Source: Bryum argenteum
Taxonomy: Eukaryota; Streptophyta; Bryopsida; Bryales; Bryaceae
Assembly (NCBI GenBank): GCA_037043015.1
Contig: CM073328.1
Location: 8,529,495 to 8,593,494 of the forward strand
Length of the DNA stretch: 64,000 nucleotides
Direction of reading: 5' to 3'
A program made the position numbers and the translations under genes. Under the pieces are notes generated by a model. It had not been told where the DNA came from and made no database searches. It worked only from the letters and a program-made list of their open reading frames with translations. Shown here piece after piece: positions 34,797-46,555 of this stretch. Position 1 is the stretch's first letter, and the number at the start of each line of letters is the position of its first letter.

Positions 34797-34872
34797 TACA
34801 AAAATAAATCCTTTGACAAGGAGGGTAGAGCGCAATAAATCCTTTTACAAGGAGGGTAGAGCGCGACAAGGA
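34797..34872. repeat. 35-bp tandem duplication
   Basis: Units of AATAAATCC-TTT-ACAAGGAGGGTAGAGCGC are repeated twice, with a third partial ACAAGGAGGG. Confidence 0.8.
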
Positions 34873-35071
34873 GGGAGATTTATTTTCTTATCATCTGAGG
34901 AGGTGAAATATTCTTAGCATAAACATCCGCAAGAATTAATGATAAACACGATTGATTAATAAAGAAATGGATGAGGATTGGTTACGTAGATGGATATCTT
35001 GTAATCCCCGGCTGCGGAGGAATTACGGGTTGTAATCAATCCGGAGAATGAATAGGAAATTTTTTTGTACT

Positions 35072-35119
35072 AGAGAGCGGTCAGAGATCTGCTGATTCTG
35101 CAGACCCTGACCGCTCTCT
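35072..35119. other. Strong 48-nt hairpin
   Basis: A perfect 13-bp outer stem (AGAGAGCGGTCAG with CTGACCGCTCTCT) is followed by an internal mismatch, then a TCTGC/GCAGA stem and a 7-nt loop. It is GC-rich against AT-rich flanks. No coding or element context explains it. Confidence 0.7.
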
Positions 35120-35844
35120 CGCGTTAAACTTTGAGGCTGAGTATTCCGAAAATATATGGTCTAATGTACCGTATATGATCAAATGATGGAATGAACGATG
35201 ATTATAAACGACTGTTGAACCTCTGGATCTGTGAATGCCCTGCAGCTATCAGCAGTAAAAATAATCGGCAAAGCGAGCCGATTCTGGAAAACAATCAAGC
35301 TCGAAATGAGCGGAATACGCAGCCTCAGAGCTTAACGTGTGTGTTTACGGTCACACAAGGGAAGTCATTGAGTATTTCTCAAAAATCCTTACAACAAGGG
35401 AACCCCAAGAATCATAGGTTTCTGTTTTTTTTTTGGGCTTTCGAATTCAATGATACTCTAAGTATACTGTAGTGAGAAAAATATAAATCATAATAATGGT
35501 AAATAACTAATAGTAGAATACATATATACTCTTTCATGAATAGCTTAGTGAAATATAGAGAGGTTGAAGTGCTATACTAGTCACAAATAATGTTTGATTT
35601 AGAGATAAATCTTTAAAAGTCCTAAACTAAGTCACCCTCTTGATGTCTAGCATAGTAACAAGGGTTTCTTTGCCAAGTAAGAAATTGCTCTGATTCATGA
35701 TGTATTTCTTAAACTCTTATCACAGTGTTGGTTAAAATTGATTTTCTTCTAAAAATATAAGATAAATAATTCATACTTTTGTTCCTTGTACATAGTAGTT
35801 CTTTGTAAAATATGAGATATGTCGTACCAGAAGAAGAAGAACAC

Positions 35845-36000
35845 CAGACCCCTTAGGGTTGGCGTGAATAAAGTGTCCGTTCGACCTACCCTTTATGATA
35901 TGCCTACACGACATAACAACAGTGGTATAGGACTATTAACCCCTCTCAAGGTGGACGCTACATGAAGAAAAGACCTTGAACTAGTGAGCTACGGTTGTTT
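35845..36000 (-). mobile_element. SINE-like retroposon, 3' module with diverged hairpin
   Basis: In reverse complement the 3' end reads TTTATTCACGCCAACCC, a short loop, GGGTCTGGTGTTC, then (TTC)n. This matches the organisation of the main SINE's end with a different stem sequence. Upstream, GGTAGGTCGAACGGACAC is shared with 58832-58950. The 5' limit is uncertain because no target duplication was found. Confidence 0.6.
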
Positions 36001-36249
36001 GGGATGTATCATATTTGTATAAAAGAAGAGGTTTGGTTTTGTTGATCGTCACATTGTTGACATACCACGTTGTTTGGAAGAGATATGGATGTGTAGTATC
36101 GGTGGTCCGGGTTCGATTCCCGTTGAACTCGTTTGAGCATCGTTATAATCATCTGGCGCTATAGAACTAGTGGGCAGGAAATTCCAACAGCTTAGGCCCC
36201 CTGTGTTGTGACATGTTACTACTATTATATATATCTTCTTCTTTTTAAA

Positions 36250-38443
36250 AAAAAAAACTAATTATTTATTTATAGATTTATGATGGTTGTATATCTGTTG
36301 GTAGTGGTTCTCCACTTTCTATTTTTCTCTTGTGTAATTTTATAGACATGGCATGATATATAGCTATTGTGCTTATTTCTCTGAATGTATTTTTTATAAG
36401 TTTTTTTGGTATTTTGAGTTTGGTTTTTAGGATATCCATAGAAGGGACGCATGTGGATGCTCTGGCACCTGATGTTATTACTATTAGTGGTTCAACTATC
36501 CATCCTTTGTTGATAATATCGTTGATGAGACGTTGGTATTTTTGCATTTTTCTCTCAATCGTATCTCGTGAGAATTTGTCATTACAATATGTAAATTCTA
36601 TAAATTGCAGGGTGATTTTCTGGTTGGGGTACCCAAAAAGGTTGTCCCATGAACAATTGCACTCTATGCTGGTGTGACAAACATATCCAATTTTAAACTG
36701 TAATACAATAAGACTACATTAGATGTGGGTTTAGTTGTCTATACTTATAATGTATCAAGAAAAAAAATTAAAAATTAAAAAAAATATTTTGAAGTAATTT
36801 TATTTGATTTTTTAGTTGAAAAAGTAAGTCATGTCCCAAAAACCTAAAATCCATAGAATCAAGCAAATGGAATATCAACCATTTTTATTTTAATATAATT
36901 TTTGAATATGACCTACATCTTCTTGTATAGAATACAAAATAATTTATTTAATAATAAAAAAAATTAATTCATTGTGCACTATAATGCCTGCAAATCCCCA
37001 AATTCAACACTTTTTCCCTCATCTATGAATGGATCCAAAAAAAATAAAAAATCTAAAAGAAAATCTATAGGCATATATACTTTGATTTCAGTGAGGTGCA
37101 TGATATTTTATTTTCTATTTTAGGGTCTTTTTACTTGATTAAAATGACTAAATTAGACAAACTTTGGAGGTTTTCAATAAAAATAACCTAATTAGTGTGT
37201 CCAAAAAGTGATACCCCAAGCTTACCATTGCCCTGCACCTTTAAGTTGATGTTGGGAGATGTAGGGGGGTTTGATTGGTAGGGTAATCCTGTTATGCATA
37301 GTAGGTCTGGTTTTAATCGTGCATTACATTGGCATCTTTGTTGTACACATGTGCATGGTAATAGCCATGGTGGGACTGTATTTTCTGGTGGTTTATCATT
37401 ACAAGTGCCCGCATTCATGAGGGTGTAACATCTCGATTTTTTTGAAGAGACTAGTAGTTTTTTAATTTCCCATACTACTTTATTGTGTCTTTTTGTTCTA
37501 AGCGCACGTATATGGTGTTGCTTGCATTTTAACAGTACATGTAGCCATGTGCTGGATCTTGGGAGTCGCATATTGAACATGTGATTGATGGATATAGTTC
37601 TCTGCCAAAAAATAGTTGTTTTCTAGCATTGCCCATATATTGACCGTGTCTTAGTTTAAGGAGACATGTTTTTTGGGGGTCTGTTATTTGTTTATTAGTC
37701 CATAATTCATTTGATAGTTTATCATCTATGTCTCTATTACTTATCCACTTATTTATACTATGGAAGTTTCTTGCAATGTCTGTTAAGTTGTTTTCCTTAT
37801 CGTATTTAATGATATGTTTTTCAAGGAATCTTATAGGACCTTTATCTGGTGTTCCATCCATCGAGTGCCACTAATCTCTTTGAAAGTAGTATGGTGTAGA
37901 ATGTGCAAATTCATGTGGTAATGTTGCATTGTGGTAATCTTTGTCTCTACCTTCTTTGGCTAGTTTGTCGGCTTTTTCGTTACCATCTATATTTGCATGA
38001 GCTCGTACTTTGTTTAGTAATATAGGTTGTGTTCTTTGTTGAAGAAGTGTTACTATATCTTGTAGAATGGTCTTGTCTGGGTGGTTATTATGTTGGGTAG
38101 GGTGTTTGAGTTGTGTTTGGATATTATATAGGATTATATTTTTGGATTGAGTGTATATTCCATATCCTGCAATTTCACGGGTCTAGTGAGTGCCCATGTT
38201 TTGTGGTGGGAGAAATGAGCCGTCAGTATAATAGCAATATTGTGGTAAGAACTTAGGTTGTGTATCATTTATGAAACTAGGAATTGATGGTATATTATGG
38301 TATGTAGCTGAACTATCAATTGGATATATGAGTTTGTTCCATTCTTTGCTTTTGTTGACTTGTATATTTGGTTCTGTTCTAGGGGCAATGATATTTTGTA
38401 CCACATATGTGTCATTAATATAGACGATTTGAAACTCCATCAT
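36250..38443 (-). mobile_element. 5'-truncated LINE with RNase H and C-terminal zinc finger, degenerate
   Basis: Conceptual translation on the minus strand gives an RNase H domain (YYTDGSFLPP near 38220, KVRAHANIDGNEKADKLAKE near 38000) and then an LLKLRHGQY region. A cysteine/histidine finger follows (CSICDSQDP-TWLHVLLKC near 37540), then a conserved C-terminal block (FIEFTYCNDKF, then ITSGARAS near 36470). The reverse transcriptase part is missing, so the copy is 5' truncated. It carries in-frame TAG codons at 38183-38185 and 37871-37873, a frameshift near 37545, and a 624-bp DNA element at 36610-37233. RNase H after RT is known in I-group and some other LINE clades; the clade here is not determined. 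Confidence 0.85.
36610..37233 (-). mobile_element. 624-bp DNA element with 4-bp target duplication (copy 2)
   Basis: This is the reverse complement of the 622-bp element at 15948-16569. It is flanked by TGCA on both sides (36606-36609, 37234-37237). Removing it with one TGCA restores the LINE reading frame ...K-V-Q-F-I-E-F, an independent proof of the ends. It has no coding capacity. Confidence 0.92.
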
Positions 38444-38460
38444 AGTGAAATTTTAAAAAC

Positions 38461-38632
38461 CGGTAATGAAATGTGTGAAAGACAGCTTCATCTTTAGTTC
38501 AAGGTTAGTAGAGTACAAGAATATTTTCATACTTGTGTCAAGGAAAACAACAATGGAATGTGTGAAAGACAACTTCTCCTTTTAATTCAAGGTTACTAGA
38601 GAACAATAATATTTCCGTACTTGTATCAAGGA
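38461..38632. repeat. About 86-bp tandem duplication
   Basis: Two units contain AATGTGTGAAAGACA and AATATTT-C-TACTTGT-TCAAGG, diverged at about 15% of positions. Confidence 0.75.
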
Positions 38633-38774
38633 TCTTCCAAATACTTACATTTTTTCTATCTCCTTTTAACATTTTTATGTATGTATAACAATTGAGTATG
38701 AATTTTCGAACTTGGAACGTACTAGAATACACTTCACTTCGAGTCTCTCCTACTCTAGTATCTATGCTTTGATC

Positions 38775-39060
38775 CAAATATAGGGTAAGAGAACCCAACT
38801 CTAAACAACCCCCATAATCAGACAACCCAGAATGATGATTCCCTTAGATAGTATCTTCCTCATATGTACATACAATAGGGTGAACGACTACAGTTGTACT
38901 GATATCAACCACTTCTAAATTTGTCGTTAAATATGTCATTGCCCCAAAAAAATAGAAAAACCTTGTATTTTTTTGCTAAGAGCTGAAAAAATAGTAAATC
39001 ACATGTGTCATCACTCCAGGCAAAAAATAGGTGTACTTACCCTATCCATCAAACGGAACA
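38775..39060. repeat. Dispersed repeat family, copy 1
   Basis: Related in the same orientation to 41955-42310. Shared blocks are GGGTAAGAGAA, CTTAGATAGTATCT-CCTCATA-GTACAT, CACTTCT and AAAATAGGTGTAC-TACCCTA. Copies are diverged and gapped. No ends or coding sequence were identified. Confidence 0.65.
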
Positions 39061-39855
39061 AAAAGTAAAAAGATACGAAAAAGTGAGAGAGGAGGTAAGT
39101 AACACATGTTTGTTGGAATGGGTGATGATTGTTGGAAGGTGAAAGGCACACAATCAGTGGTTGATGAATTTTCCTCATGTAGGTCACTCACTCAATAAGA
39201 ATGGTACTCACCAAGTACACAAATTAAAGTGACCGAATGGGCAATACCACTACTACTCATGCAATTGTAACAGTCATGTTTTCTATACACACACACCATT
39301 TATTTATTTATTTACTTATTTTTATTTATACCTGAACATACTCATAAAGTCATTGACCCCAACTCCATGATTGAAGCCAACCTACTGAACTAATCGACCA
39401 ACAAGGTCCAACAAATAATCATTAATAATCACACACACCAAGTTCCTGAAAGTGTGCTGAAAGGCTTCCAATTTGTCAGTGGAAAGAATTGGCTTGGGGA
39501 TTGTTTAGTGGGGGTCTACGAATTGGGAATATTTTAGTCTTTTCAAGTTCATGTCTTCAATTTGAGGTTTCTTTCCTAAGGGCAAGGGCATGATTTGGGT
39601 GCCACTAAGGGCATGATATGGGTGCCACTAAGATGAGTCTCATTATGTCTGACCTATGTGTAATTCATTATTTATGTGCTAGAAATTCCTTTTAACCCCA
39701 TGTATACAGCCATAGACATGTCACCTGTAATACCATATGGTTAGAATAATATTTCTTTTCATATTAATGATGTAGTTTTAAAGAATCACACAATTTTTGG
39801 AGGTGTTACCCATATCATGCCCTTACCCGTAAGCCTCGTTCATACTTGAAGATAA
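39061..39855. other. Intergenic, short tandem only
   Basis: It contains a 24-bp doublet (GGGCATGAT-TGGGTGCCACTAA) at about 39584-39631 and a TTTA-rich stretch near 39300. No gene was seen. Confidence 0.5.
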
Positions 39856-40144
39856 CCCCTAAAGTTAAGTGGCCAGAAACGACCTCCAATTATCCTTCTT
39901 TTGTAATCGATTTAGTCTCTTTTTTTTAATTTTTAGACTTTTAGACTTGATTTCGAGATTTTGAAAGCATAGGACGTTGTTCATAAGTGTCAAATTGGTT
40001 TTATTACTTGTTGATTTTTATTCAAATTTTATTGACATTATGGAACTTGGAATATACTTTGTCAAAGTTCTCTATACTTTTGTAAGAACGACGTTTTCGT
40101 TAAAGTGAAAACGACAAGTATTTGGCTTAGTTTGATTTTAGGGG
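39856..40144. mobile_element. Possible degenerate TTAA element (289 bp)
   Basis: CCCCTAAAGTTAAG at the left and TTTTAGGGG at the right have the family-type ends, but the flanks are ATAA and TTGA and the inverted repeat is short. This is a weak candidate. Confidence 0.35.
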
Positions 40145-40372
40145 TTGATTAGCGTAACCTTACATGACTTGATTGCACACAAATGAAAGGAATTAAATTG
40201 TATTCACACTAAGGGTATTAAACGGTGAGGAGTGGTTTTGTACTACTATGTGTATGTATGGGCTCATAGCTATGCCTTGCTAATAAACTCAGTGCTCCAT
40301 AGCTAAGAAGCATTGCGTTTGGACTCATGCTAAGAATCGTAACCCTTCAAATGATGCAACAAACACCTTGCA

Positions 40373-40665
40373 GATAGATAGATAGAAACTCCGGTCCCTT
40401 TCTAGAGGCCGGCGTGAATGAAGTGTCCGTTCGTAATGCTAATATCCCGATGGCCACCGGACAAGGGGAAATTGGAACAATACTACTTCCCCCTCTCGAG
40501 GGTGGACACTAAAACTACGCTAGTTTCTAGCCTAGTTAGAAGTGCCTTGAAGATACTTGACATAGTATCCCCCCAAAGGGCTTTGAGGTACCCATACAAC
40601 AAGGTCCAAAGACCCCCCACAATAGTTGGGTGGACTATAGTGGTGAGCACCATGCCGGCATGGGG
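40373..40665 (-). mobile_element. tRNA-headed SINE, 5' truncated within the B box
   Basis: A perfect 11-bp target duplication AACACCTTGCA flanks the copy (40362-40372, 40666-40676). It runs from the TCTA tail and hairpin to CCATGCCGGCATGGGG, where it stops just after the B-box region, so the tRNA head is absent. This is the usual signature of incomplete reverse transcription. Confidence 0.92.
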
Positions 40666-40676
40666 AACACCTTGCA

Positions 40677-41954
40677 ATTTTAGCGACACTCTAACAACCT
40701 TCTCTTACAACTAGTGCAAATGCTCTAAACATGCAATGAACATAGTGATTGCCCCACATTGACTATGTCCTATAATCTATCCTTCTTCATGATCACACTC
40801 GCATTTTCTTCGAACCTTCTACGTTTTAAACTTCAATAAAAATGAACATTAGGATGGAGTGAGTGTTCAACATCTTATCTCTTTCGTAAAACAAAGCCTA
40901 ATAACACTATGAGATGCATTGAAATCCGTTCACATGATGGACTTTATTCGAAAAGAGAGCCAACGGGGACAAAATTCCTATGGGGACAAAACCTCGCATA
41001 GGGGAACATGCATCCATTATGGTTAATGGACATGCATTAGAGGAATGAATCATTTGTGCAGAGGTAGGGCTCATCATGTTGTTGGGATCACGGAACACTT
41101 ATTGATGAGAAACCGCGAGCACTGCCCGACCAGTTTTCCGATCAATCAGTGCACAAAACAGCCGGGTACGGGGTGACACCCCCTGGGGGGGGGGGGAGGA
41201 TCTCTGTTGTCGATGACGATGACCCCCTACCCGCTCGCTCCCTCGGGACACCCCCTGCCCCCTCTACCCCTCCGCCTGACATCGTTAACGGCGTGCGCAT
41301 GTGCCTTCTCTTCCGTACCTTAATTTTTTGCATGTGGAACAATATTTGGCCGGTGACCGTTTAGGGACATGGCTCCATGGAATTTGGTGCCCATGGGCCT
41401 ATATGACGGTGTTTGGACTATCCGTGGTCATCATTGCGGTCTTGTATTAAAGAGGGCTATCTTTTATGACTTAAAACTAACCCCTAAAGACTCCCGGGAT
41501 CCAAAGGAAAATTGTGCCTTTAGTAACCTTCATAAAATTCTGCTCCGAAGACCAAAAAAAGATCCATATTTCTATAAATTATTTGTATGGTTAAATTTCT
41601 TAATGATAACTAAATATATTGACTAAGATTACATACCATATGTTAAAATGGAAAGGTCACCAGTAACCTAGCAACAAAATCATAAGTTTTCCGAATCACC
41701 AAGTTTTTCAACACTAAGCAAGTGTGAAGTTATTGATTTTTTAGGGTTGATATAATTAAAATATAACTCAAATGGGACTTTCAAGTTTATCCAAGGCTCA
41801 AGAATTGAATTCTACTCAGAATGATACATAAACTTCTCAAGAATTACTTTGCATTGGACAGCCCTGGAACTTTATGTTTGAAGGTTGATAAAAATAAATA
41901 GATTAAAAAGAAAAAAAACAAAACAAAAAGAAGAAGAAAGAAAGAATGTCACTT
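40677..41954. other. Intergenic, nothing gene-like supported
   Basis: It contains a G run of about 14 at 41187-41200 within a C/G-rich patch. A lone CCCCTAAAGACTCCC end-like motif lies at 41481 with no partner. The rest is AT-rich. Confidence 0.45.
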
Positions 41955-42310
41955 GGGTCTAGGGTAAGAGAATCTAAATCCAGACGGCCCTACACAATCA
42001 AACACCTCATAATAAAGATTTCCTCGGGATGGAATGAAGATTTCCTTAGATAGTATCTCCCTCATACGTACATGCAGGAGTGTGAACGATGACTACATGT
42101 GTACCTATATCCGTCACTTGTGAACAATGACTACATGTGTACCTATATCCGTCACTTCTGAAGTTTGTAGTCAAATATATAAGTGCTGAAAAATACCACA
42201 AAAATAGGGAAACTTTGTCTTCTCTATTTGCAAATGAGTGAAACATAGAATATCATCACTCCGAGCATGATGAATAGCTAAAGTGTCCGAAAATAGGTGT
42301 ACATACCCTA
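41955..42310. repeat. Dispersed repeat family, copy 2
   Basis: A diverged direct copy of 38775-39060. It also holds a 37-bp tandem doublet at about 42089-42163 (GACTACATGTGTACCTATAT core) that is absent from copy 1. Confidence 0.65.
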
Positions 42311-42699
42311 TGAAGAAGATTGGCAATCAACTGAATCGGTTACGAAGTGCATATCACAAATGAAAGAGAGATTGAGGGATGAATAAATATTATTCAGTCA
42401 ACATGAAGTTTGGACTTAGGGTGGAAGATCACATCTGAAAACAATAGGTGTGGAAGTATTAGGAGCTCCAACTCCATTATTGATGAGCCAGTCAACAAAA
42501 CAAAAGAAGCCAATTGTGGGTACAGTTGAGCAGGACCCCCTCAATTCCAAAAGATACATGGTTGGTAAATTGATGGGCTTTTTTGTTGAGCTTGATGGCA
42601 AAACTCACTGTTGCTAGCCCTACCCTTTCTCTCAAGCCAAGCCTTTCTTTCATCTCAAAGTCAATGTACATTTTTGGCAAGAGTTTTTACCTATGTTAA

Positions 42700-42959
42700 C
42701 CCCTAAAGGTCCTTGATACTAAATTGTTTAAATTATCAAAAAGAATCTTCTTTTACTTTAGGTGTAAAGAAACTCAATCTAAGCATCGATTAGAAGATCC
42801 AACCGTAGGATCTTGAAGTTAACTTGAACCTTTTCTCGAAAGTCAAATTTGAACCGTTAATTTTTCTCCAATTTTGAGATTATAATGGTCAAAGTTGGCT
42901 GAATTTTCTCTCTGCGAAAATTCCAAAAAGCGATTTCCGCTTTCTTGGACCTTTAGGGG
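42700..42959. mobile_element. Short TTAA element (260 bp)
   Basis: Ends are CCCCTAAAGGTCCTTG and TTGGACCTTTAGGGG with TTAA on both sides (42696-42699, 42960-42963). It is the same size class as 12477-12737 and 55634-55895, with the AGATCCAACCGTAGGATCTT-like interior in inverted relation. Confidence 0.88.
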
Positions 42960-43339
42960 TTAAGTATCAGGGACAACATTGGCTTTTTTTTTTCTATTTA
43001 CGTTAGTATATTTAGTGTAACATATGGTAATACTCCTGTACTCTTGTGGGTTGACTTTCTTTTTATATTAGCGTCGACTCTTTTAGTGTAACATATGGTA
43101 TTCGGCAAAAACAGTATACCATATAAATTGTAATAGTTAAATGGAGTTGAAAGCACTACCAATCAATCCTTTTATTCTTCACATTCCATTCTTATTGTCA
43201 AGAACGGCCTTCGCAGCTGAATTTCAACAAACCTCCATGTGCATAATCAAGCATTTCTTTGGGTTGCATAGGTTGAATAGACATGTTCCTAACTCACCCA
43301 GGAACAAGAATGTGAAGAACTCAATATCAGATTTTCTAC

Positions 43340-43561
43340 AAAGAGAATTTTTTTTTTTTTTTTTTTTTTTCCCCTCAAAAACCTACTTATCCATTTCTTT
43401 TTTTTCTTTTTTTTCCCTCATTATTTTGTTGGACCAAACAATGCATAGAATCACTTAAAGCACTTGAATCTAAACACCTTTAAAAGTCACCAAAAATAGA
43501 GTTTTTTTCTTTTCTTTTTTCTTTCTTTTTTCTTTCCTTTTTCTTTCTTTTTTTTTTCTTT

Positions 43562-43592
<31 letters not shown>
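43340..43592. repeat. T-rich polypyrimidine tracts
   Basis: A run of about 22 T at 43349-43370 and a longer (CTTTTT)n-like tract at 43500-43592, separated by unique sequence. Confidence 0.9.
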
Positions 43593-43667
43593 CAACAAAC
43601 CTTGTTTTGAAAATGAAGCATTTCTATAGGAAATATAGATCCTATGCCTATAAAATTTGTATAGGCA

Positions 43668-43818
43668 TAATCCTAACTCCTTGGGATATTTTTAGCCAAA
43701 AAATCATTGTCAATAAAAGTGACATAAATGAAAATAAAGATAAGTTATTGAGAACTCAACCGTACAAACTTGTAATATACTTGTTAGAGATCATGTGGAC
43801 CAAAACTTGACTCATTGG

Positions 43819-43854
<36 letters not shown>

Positions 43855-44619
43855 AACTCCAATCTCCCTTAAGAGATTGTCGTGAATACAACGTCTGTTC
43901 GTAATGCCTTTACCTAAATGGCTACAGGACAGAGAGGTAACAGAACAAAAATTGGACCTTATACCTTATATTGCATCTCCGGATCATAAGAATTTAAGTG
44001 CAAAACAAGCTACCAAAAACCATCATTTTCACTTTGAAGTGAAAATACTACCAACATGATATTTGCAACAAAAAAATCACCAACTAAAAATTTGTTCATC
44101 TTCATCTCAAAGACTCTATCGTACTAAAAAGATTCATCAAAAAAATATCTTGGCTCAAACAATACCCTTGCAATGGTGAAAACTGCCACATATCTACAAA
44201 GGAAAAATAGTCCAAAACTAGATCCTTGCACTTAAATTCATGCCTTATCTTCAATACATCTTTGATCGGGTGAAGGTTTCTACCACAAAAACTAGACTAT
44301 GATAAGAATCCATGCCAAAAAATAATGTTTAAAGGATGAATTGTGAAATATTTTTGATCTCACACAATTGGCTTGAATTGGTAAAACATTTCAACTTCTG
44401 AAAACCTAAAAACAAAAGTTGCCTTCACTAAAATTCATGCGACTTATTCACACTTTACTATATGGGTGTGCAATTATTTCCACTTGAACCGGACTTGAAG
44501 TTGGAACCCACACCACGTGATTTCATTCAAACTAGACTTCACATGAAGAAGTTATGGCCCTTCAAAGTTTCTGCCCTTCATCCAATATGTTGATGTTTGA
44601 CAGTAGGGATGTTTAGGGG
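43668..44619 (+). mobile_element. TTAA element, family B, with nested retroposon
   Basis: The right end is GTTTAGGGG followed by TTAA (44620-44623). The left end is decayed (ATCCTAACTCCTTGGGATAT) but aligns with CCCCTAAACGTCCTTGGGGT of the intact copy at 61979. It is interrupted at 43827-43950 by a short retroposon with its own target duplication. Confidence 0.75.
43827..43950 (-). mobile_element. Minimal SINE-like retroposon (about 100 nt plus TA tail)
   Basis: A perfect 13-bp target duplication ATTGGACCTTATA flanks it (43814-43826, 43951-43963). In sense orientation it contains TAGCCATTTAGG, CATTACGAACAGAC and ATTCACGAC, then a hairpin (AATCTC with GAGATT) and GGAGTTCTTA(TA)n. It matches the last 100 nt of the main SINE in layout, with a different stem sequence. 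Confidence 0.85.
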
Positions 44620-44659
44620 TTAAGAACAAGAATCTGAAAAGCCTCCAATCAAATTTACT

Positions 44660-46089
44660 CTTATTCCTTAACTTGACCGAATGTAGGAAAACAACATATT
44701 AGATGACTACAACAACTTTGAAGAGCCATAACTACTTCATCCAAAGTCCGTTTTGAATGAAAGCATTTGACTTGGGTCCTAAATTAAGTCTAGTTTACGT
44801 AGTAAAAATTGCAAACCCATGCATTAAAGTATGAATAAATGGTGTGCATTTTAGTGAAGGCAACTCTTGTTTTTGAGTTTTCAAACGTGGGGCATGTTTT
44901 ACCATTGTGAGACAATTATAGAAAATCAAAAAGATCTTTTCATGATTTTTTAATTTTATAGTCATTATCTTAAGATTTTTGGTGCAAATATTGTTGGTAC
45001 TAGATTTGCTGCGATGCTTCTATTTTGAAAATGAGTCAATAAGTGGATGATTTTTGACGAGTTATATCTCCTTCATCCACCATTGAATTTTGACTTAATT
45101 TTATGGGATAGATTCGAGTCAAGGTCTAGTTTAGCCGTAGAAACCTTGACAAGATGTATTGAAGATAAGGCATAGATTTGAGTGTAAAGGATTGAGTTTT
45201 GTACTTTTTGTCCTTTGTAAACTTCTTGGTGGTTTTCATCATTGCAAGGGCATTGTTCGCGCAAAAAAGTTCTCATGGATATCTTTTGTTCAAGGGTGTT
45301 AACAAGATGAAGGTGAATATTGTTGTAGTTGGTGATTTTTTTTTTATGCAATCAGTATATTTGTAGCATTTTCACTTCAAAGTGAAAATGTTGAGATCTT
45401 GTGATGTTTTCTAAGTACTAATAACCTCAATTCCGTTAACATGGCACTATTCCATGTGCCATTTTAGCAGAGCTAAAGTGCCATATTATGCAAACGTGCC
45501 ATTTTAGCAGAGCTAAAGTGCCATATTATGCAAACGTGCCATTTTACAAGCATATTTTTGAAGTGAGGTTCAGAAGTATTTATGCCTACAAAATGGCATG
45601 TTCATTAATATCACACATGTACTCCATAATATCACCAAAATTTCTGTAATATCACCAAATTTTCCATAATATCACACATTTTTATGGTTTTTGACCTTTG
45701 GATACAGGAAAAGGGCAATATTTCTGAACGGCCGTTCAGAAACATTGCTGTTTTTGAACGGCCTTTCAGAAATATTTACCCTATCATGCATGTGAGAGTT
45801 CGAAACTCGACGAAAACCAACATCATCTTTTTCATTTTAAGCACCACAAAAAGCGCCATTTTAGCAGAATAACGCCATTTTAGCAGAATAACGCCATTTT
45901 AACGGAATTGAGGTTTGATGCATTACGACTTGCAATCTATGACTCAAAATTGACCCACATGATGTGCAATATGTCTACTAGAAGATTGTATGGTTGTTGA
46001 GAACTGAATAACTTACCTTTGTGTACAATTATGACACTTTTTTTGAGACTGTGTTCTTTTTTCTACCAATGAGTTAAACCACCTAGGGG
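44660..46089 (-). mobile_element. TTAA element, family B, inverted, with nested element
   Basis: The sequence from about 44700 is the reverse complement of the family B right half (GAAGAGCCATAAC, then AAATTAAGTCTAGTTT). The right end is CCTAGGGG plus TTAA (46090-46093). The left end is decayed near 44664. A 493-bp inverted-repeat element is inserted at 45423-45915. Confidence 0.7.
45423..45915. mobile_element. Inverted-repeat element with 4-bp target duplication, repeat-rich interior
   Basis: Ends are AACCTCAATTCCGTTAAC and its inverse GTTAA-like TTTTAACGGAATTGAGGTT. The flanks are TAAT and TGAT. The related family B copy at 61185 reads TACTAATACATTACG across the empty site, which supports a 4-bp duplication with one later mutation. 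Inside are two 40-bp units (GTGCCATTTTAGCAGAGC core), three AACGCCATTTTAGCAGAAT-like units and a perfect 20-bp palindrome, TTCTGAACGGCCGTTCAGAA (45722-45741). Confidence 0.8.
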
Positions 46090-46172
46090 TTAAAAGTAGT
46101 ATTTTCCGCTCACAAAACACTTCAAACCCCATTTTGCAACTAGTGAATAAATTATTATTTTTCCAACTTTAA

Positions 46173-46555
46173 CCCTTAAAGGTCCTAGCTAGCCCCTCGG
46201 GCTTATTTTAAGTGGAAGAGGATTCAACATTGCAAGGAAATCGGATGAGAGAGCTTTCCCTTTCACTCCTGCTCCTGAAGTCGAACGTGACTATCTCCCA
46301 AAATCTCGTTAACGTTGTGGAGTGCGGGCCGTAAAGTGCGCCTAAAAATGCGGAGGGGTCCAGCTGGAGGGTCTTGGGGCAGGGGGTCTTGGGGGAGGGG
46401 GGTCTTGGGGCAGGACGTCTTAGGGAGGGATTTATCCCATATCATTTGCAACTACTTCTTCTCCTGAAAATGTACAAAAGAGTTGGGGGCTCTCCTCTAA
46501 AATAAAAAAATTACAAAATAAAGCGCACTCATGGGCCCATGTCGCACCCCCTTAT
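46173..46555. other. Orphan TTAA-element left end and GC-richer filler
   Basis: TTAA is followed by CCCTTAAAGGTCCTAGC, similar to family C ends, but no matching right end precedes the next element. GGGGCAGGGGGTCTTGGGG-type repeats lie at about 46374-46412. It is probably a truncated family C copy. Confidence 0.4.

Noticed and set aside
36100..36135. B-box-like GGTTCGATTCC suggesting a tRNA gene
   Set aside because: No acceptor stem, A box or cloverleaf can be formed around it. At most it is a decayed SINE head.
15948..37233. The two inverted 622-bp copies as arms of one large structure, such as a 21-kb transposon or LTR pair
   Set aside because: They have different target duplications, and one is inserted inside a LINE, so they are independent insertions.
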